Shown here piece after piece: positions 31,372 through 36,346 of a DNA stretch of 36,346 nucleotides; within the stretch, counting starts at the first letter, position 1; each line of letters opens with the position of its first letter. Source of the stretch: Beijerinckia sp. L45 (GTDB lineage: Bacteria; Pseudomonadota; Alphaproteobacteria; Rhizobiales; Beijerinckiaceae); contig NZ_LMUU01000032.1 in assembly GCF_009765775.1 (NCBI RefSeq), forward strand, positions 1 through 36,346, in the 5' to 3' direction. The position numbers were made by a program, and so were the translations under genes. The notes beneath the pieces were generated by a model. It was not told the DNA's origin. It worked only from the letters and a program-made list of their open reading frames with translations, and did not search any database.

Positions 31372-32193
31372 TCAAGGCCCCGGCGCATCCTCCCAGCGCG
31401 AGCCGTTCCACAGCCGCACGGTGACATGGGCGCAGCCGTCCTGGATCCTGATGCGGTTGTAGGCGTTGGGCTCGTCGCCGCGCAGCCGCGTCGAGGTCGC
31501 CGATCCGGCCTGCACCGCAAGCAGCCGTCCCTTGCAGCCCTGCGTCCCGCCACCGTCGACCTCGACGCGCTCCGGCCCCTCGCCATCGGCCTCGGCGAAG
31601 CGCGCGTAATGCCGATGCAGGTGACCGGCGAGCGTCAGCCCGACGCCGCTGCGTCGGAACGCGGCAAGCGCCTTGTCGGCGCGCCCCACCAGGCGCGCCT
31701 CCTCGTCCCAGGGCGGCGGCATGAACGGATGATGCCCCACCACGATCTTGAACAGATTTGCCGGCATCGCCTTCAGCCGCGCTTCGGCCTGCACGATCTG
31801 CCATCGATGGATCTTGCCCTGCGACCAGTCGCGCTCCGGCGCCCAGGTGCGGACCGTGTTGAGACAAACCACCCCGATCTCGTCGTCCTGGAACGTCGGC
31901 TCGGTGTCCGCCGCGATAAAACGGCGATAGCGGCTGAACGGGCGAAGAAACCGCTGCATCAGATGGAACGGAGAGATGTCGTGGTTGCCCGGCACGCTGA
32001 TCCAGGGCTGCGGCAGCCGCTGCAAGAAGGCGTGCGCCGCCTCATACTCGGTGCGCCGCGCCGCCATGGTGAAATCGCCGGAGATGATGAGAAGGTCCGG
32101 CTTGTCGGCGTTGAGTTCAACGATAAGGCCTTCGACCACGGTTGGGTTGGTGCAGCCGAAATGCAGGTCGGAAATCTGGGCGATCCGTCTCAT
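31372..32193 (-). CDS. Calcineurin-like metallophosphoesterase
   Basis: This 273-residue protein has the full metallophosphoesterase metal-site set: DLHFG with D9 and H11, GDFT with D40, GNHD at 69-72, VVGHHPF and AGHLHRH. It resembles the cAMP-phosphodiesterase-like/3-prime,5-prime class of small bacterial phosphoesterases, but specificity cannot be set. It starts at the ATG at 32193, overlapping the end of the upstream lipid kinase gene by 4 bp, so the two are translated together. The pairing suggests a lipid or phosphodiester role (inference). Confidence 0.9.
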   Translation of the reverse strand: MRRIAQISDLHFGCTNPTVVEGLIVELNADKPDLLIISGDFTMAARRTEYEAAHAFLQRLPQPWISVPGNHDISPFHLMQRFLRPFSRYRRFIAADTEPTFQDDEIGVVCLNTVRTWAPERDWSQGKIHRWQIVQAEARLKAMPANLFKIVVGHHPFMPPPWDEEARLVGRADKALAAFRRSGVGLTLAGHLHRHYARFAEADGEGPERVEVDGGGTQGCKGRLLAVQAGSATSTRLRGDEPNAYNRIRIQDGCAHVTVRLWNGSRWEDAPGP

Positions 32194-33095
32194 GGCGTCT
32201 CGAGGCTCGTTGGTGGCACCAGAACGACGAGCGCTTGCGGCCGGCTGCGATAACGCAGCGGCGCATCGATCAGCCGAACCTCGCCGTCGTTCATCACCCG
32301 CAACGCGCGATGCCGCGAATCGATCACGAGGTCATCGGCGGGAAAGCGCTGAAGGCCCGGCAGGCGGTGCCAGTCGCCGACCGCGAAGCCGACGCCGAGG
32401 CGTGCCATCGACCACAGCGACAGATGCTCCAGGAGATAGACGGTGAGTTTGCCGCCATCCAGCGGCTCGCGAACCAGAAGATTGCCCGGCCGCTCGACGA
32501 AATCATTGTTCACCACGGCCAGCAGGCGAAAGCGCCAGCGGCGCTCCTGCCCGTCGATCGTGGCGGTGACGTCGAGCTTGGGATAGCGTCCGAGATGCCG
32601 GAGCAGCCCGCCGGCAAAGCGGGCCATGCCGCGCAGATCGACGCCGCCGCGCTGCGCCTCGCGGTGCTTGGCCATGCGCGCCGGCATGCCGAGCAGCGAG
32701 CTGGTGAGGAACACGTGACCGTTGACCGCGCCAAGGTCGATTTTTTTGCTGTGCCCTGCCCTGACGGTCTCGATGGCCGCATTGATGTCGAGCGGCACGC
32801 CGAGATCTTTTACCAGCAGGTTCATGGTGCCGAGCGGCAGCAGGCCCAGCGGCATGTCGCGCCCGGCGAGAAGGCTCGCCGCGCAGGCGATGGTGCCGTC
32901 GCCGCCGGCCACGACCAACGCCTCGATGCCGGGCTGCGCGGCCGCTGCCGCCAGACGGGCCGGCAGCGGCGCGCTGTCGTCCGCCTCGGGCGCGGCCGTC
33001 AGGCCGGAGGCCGCGATCTTTTCGCGAATGATGTCCGGGGTGAGAGCGCCGGACATCGATCCGGCAGTCGCATTGATGACAAGGGCGACGCGCAT
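32190..33095 (-). CDS. Diacylglycerol kinase family lipid kinase (DAGK catalytic domain)
   Basis: This 301-residue soluble lipid kinase has the nucleotide-binding GGDGT at 64-68, then PLGLLPLGTMNLLVKDLGVP, typical of the DAGK/YegS/BmrU group. NATAG near the start and NGHVFLTSSLLGMPARM and AVVNNDFVERPGN further on match the family's second domain. Its substrate may be diacylglycerol, ceramide or a sphingoid base; none can be chosen. It overlaps the phosphoesterase gene at ATGA (32190-32193). The start at ATG 33095 gives a complete first strand (MRVALVINATAG). Confidence 0.92.
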   Translation of the reverse strand: MRVALVINATAGSMSGALTPDIIREKIAASGLTAAPEADDSAPLPARLAAAAAQPGIEALVVAGGDGTIACAASLLAGRDMPLGLLPLGTMNLLVKDLGVPLDINAAIETVRAGHSKKIDLGAVNGHVFLTSSLLGMPARMAKHREAQRGGVDLRGMARFAGGLLRHLGRYPKLDVTATIDGQERRWRFRLLAVVNNDFVERPGNLLVREPLDGGKLTVYLLEHLSLWSMARLGVGFAVGDWHRLPGLQRFPADDLVIDSRHRALRVMNDGEVRLIDAPLRYRSRPQALVVLVPPTSLETP

Positions 33096-33145
33096 GGGGC
33101 CTCAGGGGTTTTGGTCCGCCCTTATGCGCGCGATGCACGTCGATC

Positions 33146-34090
33146 TCATGTCGGCGTCTTGGCGGCGTCGCGGAAAGCACGCGCGGTCGCCGGCGCGCCG
33201 ATCTCGAAAGGCGTGGCGGCAAACGCGAAGCGCCGCGTGAACTTGCCGGCATCGACCCGATAGGGCCGATCCAGGGTGAAGCGCATTTCGACGACTTCGC
33301 GCAGGAACGGCACGAAGAGGCCGATGAGCGGAAGCATCCAGAGCGGTACGGCGAGGAGTTTCGGACTGGCGCCGAGGGCCGTCGCGCCAAGCGCAAAAAT
33401 TTCGCGCGGCGTGCGGGTCGGGGCGCAGGGCATGTTCCAGATCTGCCCGAACGCATCGTCGGGGGCATCAAGCAGCGCGATGACCGCGCGGGCGATGTCC
33501 GGGACATAGGCGAAATCGTGGGGCGTGTCGGGCGGCGCGACGAGCGTGGCGGTCTTGCCTTTCGCAAGGGCCCCGAACGCCGTGTCGCCAAGGTGCGAGT
33601 TGGCGACGCCGGGACCATAAAAGTCCGGGGCCCGAAGGGCTGCCACGCGCACGCGACTTGTGGCTGCCATCCAGATCCGCGTCACCTCGGACCGCACCGC
33701 CGGCTTCACGCCGAACGTCGTCAGCGGCATGTCCTCCCGCAACGGTTCGCGCTGCGGCCCCAGCATGTAGAGGCCATCGACGAAGACCATGCGGGCGCCC
33801 GTCGCCGCACAGGCCTCGATGAGGTTCGTCATGGCCAGAGGCCAGGTCCGGCGCCACACGGCCCCGTCATACGGCAGCCCGATCGCGACGACGACCTGAT
33901 CTGCGCCCTCGATCGCGGTGGAGACCGAGCGGGCATTCGCCACATCGCAGGGCCGGAACGCGACATGCGGCGGCAGATCGGCAGGACGCGTCCGCTGCGC
34001 CACCCGAACCGTTGTCCCTTGAGCCAGCAGGGCCTCCGTCGTAGCCCGTCCAACCGGGCCGAAGCCTATGACAACTATCATCTTGTTCAT
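33146..34090 (-). CDS. NAD(P)-dependent epimerase/dehydratase-like protein
   Basis: This 314-residue Rossmann-fold protein of the extended SDR (NAD-dependent epimerase, atypical) group begins MNKMIVVIGFGPVGRATTEALLAQG. The ATG at 34090 has GGAGG nine bases upstream; a start eight codons earlier is less likely. The usual YxxxK is not obvious, so catalytic activity is uncertain; DGLYMLGP and APDFYGPGVANS match the epimerase-like family with substrate-binding roles. The C-terminal part is hydrophobic (LLAVPLWMLPLIGLFVPFL). It is divergent from a LysR-type gene with 73 bp between the starts, suggesting regulation by it. Confidence 0.87.
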   Translation of the reverse strand: MNKMIVVIGFGPVGRATTEALLAQGTTVRVAQRTRPADLPPHVAFRPCDVANARSVSTAIEGADQVVVAIGLPYDGAVWRRTWPLAMTNLIEACAATGARMVFVDGLYMLGPQREPLREDMPLTTFGVKPAVRSEVTRIWMAATSRVRVAALRAPDFYGPGVANSHLGDTAFGALAKGKTATLVAPPDTPHDFAYVPDIARAVIALLDAPDDAFGQIWNMPCAPTRTPREIFALGATALGASPKLLAVPLWMLPLIGLFVPFLREVVEMRFTLDRPYRVDAGKFTRRFAFAATPFEIGAPATARAFRDAAKTPT

Positions 34091-34148
34091 GACCAACCTC
34101 CATTGCGTCATCACGATAAGCCGCCGCTAGGCATATAGAAAATGCATT

Positions 34149-34162
34149 GTTATGATCATAAC
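34149..34162. promoter_or_regulatory. Perfect 14-bp palindrome in the LysR/epimerase divergent region
   Basis: GTTATGATCATAAC is fully symmetric, and with one mismatched pair the symmetry extends four bases on each side to 34145-34166, reaching the ATG at 34164. It contains TTATGATCATAA, a T-rich/A-rich dyad like LysR binding sites. Binding there would cover the regulator's own start codon, a simple autorepression arrangement. Confidence 0.6.
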
Positions 34163-34163
34163 T

Positions 34164-35135
34164 ATGCGTGAAACAAATATTGCCAGCATCGATCTCAATC
34201 TCGTTCCGGCGCTCGAAGCCCTACTCCGCCTACGCAACGTCACGCATGCGGCGGCCGATGTCGGGCTGAGCCAGCCGGCGATGAGCCGGGCCCTGGCGCG
34301 GCTGCGCGATCTCCAGCGCGATCCGCTGCTCGTGCGCACGCGCAGCGGCTACATCCTGACGCCGCGGGCGCTCGCCCTCCAACCGGAGTTGACGGCGGCG
34401 GTGCAGCACCTGCGCGCCGTGTTTCAGCAGCAGACGTTCGTGCCGGGTCTGGTGCGCCGGACCCTGCGGCTCGCCGCGGCCGATATCCAGACGATCGTCG
34501 TCCTGCCCGGGATTCTGTCGCGCCTGGCTGTGGAAGCCCCGGGCGTCGATCTGCGCGTCGAACCTTATAGCGCCGACATTCTGACGCGGCTCGACAGCGG
34601 CGCACTCGATCTCGCCTTCGCCTTGTCGAACACGCCGTTGCCGCCGGGCATCAGCAGCGAGGTCGTCGGCGAAGACCACCTTGCCTTGGTGATGCGGGCC
34701 GGTCATCCCGCCGCGGACCACGCTTGGACCCTCGCCGATTACGGCCGCCACCCGCATGTCACGGTCGCGCTGCTTGGGGACGGGCAGTCGGACATCGACG
34801 CGTTGCTCGCGGCCGCGGGCGTCGCCCGCCGGATCGCTCTGGTGACGCCGTATTTCATGGCGGCCCTGGCCGCGGTCGCGGCAACGGACATGGTCACCAC
34901 GATATCGGCCGCGCTCGCCACGCGCTTCGCGGCGCCATTCGGCCTAGTGCTGCGCGAGCCACCCTTCGCGTCGATCCGTCTCGAGTCGACGCTGGTGTGC
35001 AGCCACGTCCGCGCCGCCGATCCCTTCCTCGTCTGGTTTCGCGCCCTCGTCAGGGACGTCGCCGAGACGGTGGGGCTTACAGCATGCTCGCCAGAACCCG
35101 GTCCGGCGGGCGATGACCGTCCCAGAACGCCTTGA
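34164..35135 (+). CDS. LysR family transcriptional regulator
   Basis: This 323-residue LysR regulator has the helix-turn-helix LRNVTHAAADVGLSQPAMSRALARLRDLQRDPLLVRTRSGYILTPRA, where the DPLLVRT stretch is typical of the NodD/SyrM-like and MetR-independent subgroup. The effector-binding domain follows. The ATG at 34164 is used; an ATG at 34152 lies inside the palindrome. The last 59 bp (35077-35135) overlap the end of the convergent dehydrogenase gene, and the tail (CSPEPGPAGDDRPRTP) is likely a read-through extension with no conserved role. The presumptive target is the divergent epimerase-like gene. Confidence 0.9.
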   Translation: MRETNIASIDLNLVPALEALLRLRNVTHAAADVGLSQPAMSRALARLRDLQRDPLLVRTRSGYILTPRALALQPELTAAVQHLRAVFQQQTFVPGLVRRTLRLAAADIQTIVVLPGILSRLAVEAPGVDLRVEPYSADILTRLDSGALDLAFALSNTPLPPGISSEVVGEDHLALVMRAGHPAADHAWTLADYGRHPHVTVALLGDGQSDIDALLAAAGVARRIALVTPYFMAALAAVAATDMVTTISAALATRFAAPFGLVLREPPFASIRLESTLVCSHVRAADPFLVWFRALVRDVAETVGLTACSPEPGPAGDDRPRTP

Positions 35136-36072
35136 TGTTGATGATGACCTTTTCGCCCATGTCGACGCGGCCCTCGGTTGTCGCCGAGCCCATGTGCGGA
35201 AGCAGCGTCACCTTGCCGGTGCGCGCCAGCCGCAGCAGCTTCGGCGACACGCTCGGCTCATGCTCGAACACGTCGAGCCCGGCACCGGCCACTTCGCCGG
35301 CCTCCAGCATCTTGATCAGGGCGTTCTCGTCGATCACTTCGCCGCGCGCCGTGTTGATGAGAATCGCCTCCGGCCGCAGATATTTGAGCCGCCGGGCGGA
35401 CAGCAGATGATAGGTCGCCGGGGTATGCGGGCAGTTGACCGAAACGATGTCCATCCGCGCCAGCATCTGGTCGAGCGAATCCCAGTACGTCGCCTCGAGT
35501 TGCTCCTCGATCGCCGAGCTGAGCCGGCGGCGGTTGTGGTAATGGATCTGCAGGCCGAAGGCGCGCGCCCGCCGCGCCACCGCCTGGCCGATGCGCCCCA
35601 TGCCGACGATGCCGAGTCGTTTGCCGGTGATGCGGCGCCCGAGCATCCAGGTCGGCGACCAGCCGGACCATTCGCCCGACGGAATCGCTCCCGCCCCTTC
35701 GACGATCCGCCGTGCCACGGCAAGGATCAGCGCCATCGTCATGTCGGCGGTGTCTTCGGTCAGCACGCCCGGCGTGTTGGTGACGATGATCCCGCGCTCC
35801 AACGCCGCACCGATTGCGATATTGTCGACGCCGTTACCGAAATTGGCGATGAGTTGCAGCTGCGGCCCGGCCTCGCGAATGACTTCCGCGTCGATGCGGT
35901 CGGTCACCGTCGGCACGATCACGTCGGCGACTTTTACCGCCTCGAGCAGTTGCGCACGCGTCATCGGCTGGTCGTCGATGTTGAGCCGCGTGTCGAACAG
36001 CTCGCACATCCGCGTCTCGACGCGGTCGGGAAGCTTGCGGGTGATGATGACGAGCGGTTTCTTCTTGGCCAT
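35077..36072 (-). CDS. D-2-hydroxyacid dehydrogenase (glyoxylate/hydroxypyruvate reductase type)
   Basis: This 331-residue NAD(P)-dependent enzyme reduces glyoxylate, hydroxypyruvate or a related 2-oxoacid. The Rossmann loop is GMGRIG at 157-162. The catalytic triad is Arg243 in NTARGEVID, Glu272 in DVFEHEP and His293 in LPHMGSAT. ANFGNGVDNIAIGAALERGI and TPGVLTEDTADMTMALIL are typical of the glyoxylate reductase (GyaR) subfamily. The start at ATG 36072 is preceded by an AGAGATC region. The end overlaps the LysR-type gene by 59 bp tail to tail. The RRR after the second-strand position (YHNRRR) suggests NADP preference, typical of glyoxylate reductases. Confidence 0.94.
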   Translation of the reverse strand: MAKKKPLVIITRKLPDRVETRMCELFDTRLNIDDQPMTRAQLLEAVKVADVIVPTVTDRIDAEVIREAGPQLQLIANFGNGVDNIAIGAALERGIIVTNTPGVLTEDTADMTMALILAVARRIVEGAGAIPSGEWSGWSPTWMLGRRITGKRLGIVGMGRIGQAVARRARAFGLQIHYHNRRRLSSAIEEQLEATYWDSLDQMLARMDIVSVNCPHTPATYHLLSARRLKYLRPEAILINTARGEVIDENALIKMLEAGEVAGAGLDVFEHEPSVSPKLLRLARTGKVTLLPHMGSATTEGRVDMGEKVIINIKAFWDGHRPPDRVLASML

Positions 36073-36269
36073 GATCTCTGTTCTCGAGCCGCCGCCGTCA
36101 GGCCATGATGCCGCGAAGATTGGCGGCCTTCACCCGGTCTTAAGGATGCCGGGCCATCAAGAGAGGACACGGCGACCGCGTCGCGGTCTCTACCAGATGA
36201 TGGCTCAAAGACAAGAAGCGTGGCGCACGGCGTATGGTGGATGCAGGCAGACGCGAGGGACGATCATAC

Positions 36270-36346
36270 ATGAACGGGGCTGACGCGGAACGCGCGCGAA
36301 CGACGAAGCGGGGCGTGTTTGCTGCGCTGGCGCTGCTCGCCAGCCT
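36270..36346 (+). CDS. Start of an unidentified gene, probably exported protein, cut by window edge
   Basis: Only 25 codons are visible. The ATG at 36270 has GAGGGA 10 bases upstream. The sequence MNGADAERARTTKRGVFAALALLAS has a charged n-region followed by a hydrophobic stretch, consistent with a signal peptide or a twin-Arg-free membrane anchor. No family can be named. The 197 bp before it (36073-36269), shared with the divergent dehydrogenase gene, presumably hold both promoters. Confidence 0.45.
   Translation, partial: MNGADAERARTTKRGVFAALALLAS

Noticed and set aside
1-36346. CRISPR arrays, tRNA and rRNA genes
   Set aside because: No regularly spaced direct repeats, no cloverleaf with TTCGA-type T loop and CCA-ready ends, and no rRNA landmarks were seen on reading both strands by eye.

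Overview
The window is about 36 kb of GC-rich chromosome. It looks like an alphaproteobacterium, most likely of the order Hyphomicrobiales (a Xanthobacteraceae/Nitrobacteraceae-like lineage). The grounds are a 49-residue aa3-type cytochrome oxidase subunit IV, a three-polypeptide proton-translocating transhydrogenase (PntAA, PntAB, PntB), paired DUF465 genes, a purE-purK-rpsU run, and compact intergenic palindromic repeats. The lineage is inferred from gene content and was not tested by a search.

Left part (1-9.5 kb): a truncated DUF882/YcbK-type peptidase; an AraC-type regulator divergent from a short-chain dehydrogenase (SDR); a LysR-type regulator followed by a second SDR; then a cell-envelope block on the minus strand with a YcbB-type L,D-transpeptidase, an NtrC-class sigma-54 response regulator and an RlpA-like protein.

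Accessory part (9.8-17.6 kb): a complete IS4-family insertion sequence (9823-11280) with 17-bp imperfect ends and a perfect 10-bp target duplication; its transposase needs a -1 frameshift at an A7 run. After oligoendopeptidase F come two MntA/HepT-type nucleotidyltransferase/HEPN toxin-antitoxin modules, arranged head to head. The minus-strand toxin gene is broken by a 2-bp insertion. Next are an unrecognised membrane/coiled-coil pair and an AbrB-type antitoxin with a Doc toxin behind an inverted-repeat operator.

Core part (17.6-28.3 kb): an ABC1/UbiB atypical kinase, cytochrome oxidase subunit IV, the pnt operon, two DUF465 genes, purE-purK, rpsU, a TPR lipoprotein, rplU-rpmA and a GNAT acetyltransferase. 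These genes serve respiration, NADPH supply, purine synthesis and the ribosome. Palindromic repeats sit between several of them.

Right part (28.3-36.3 kb): a VOC protein; an aromatic-ring FAD monooxygenase pseudogene divergent from an intact TetR regulator; a calcineurin-type phosphoesterase overlapping a DAGK-family lipid kinase; an NAD-dependent epimerase-like gene divergent from a LysR regulator across a perfect palindrome; a D-2-hydroxyacid dehydrogenase; and the start of one further gene.

The most notable items are the IS with its exact footprint and frameshift, the double MntA-HepT locus with one dead toxin, a roughly 115-nt repeat family whose two copies differ by compensatory changes in several stems, and the unassigned membrane pair lying between toxin-antitoxin loci. 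No CRISPR array, rRNA or tRNA was recognised.
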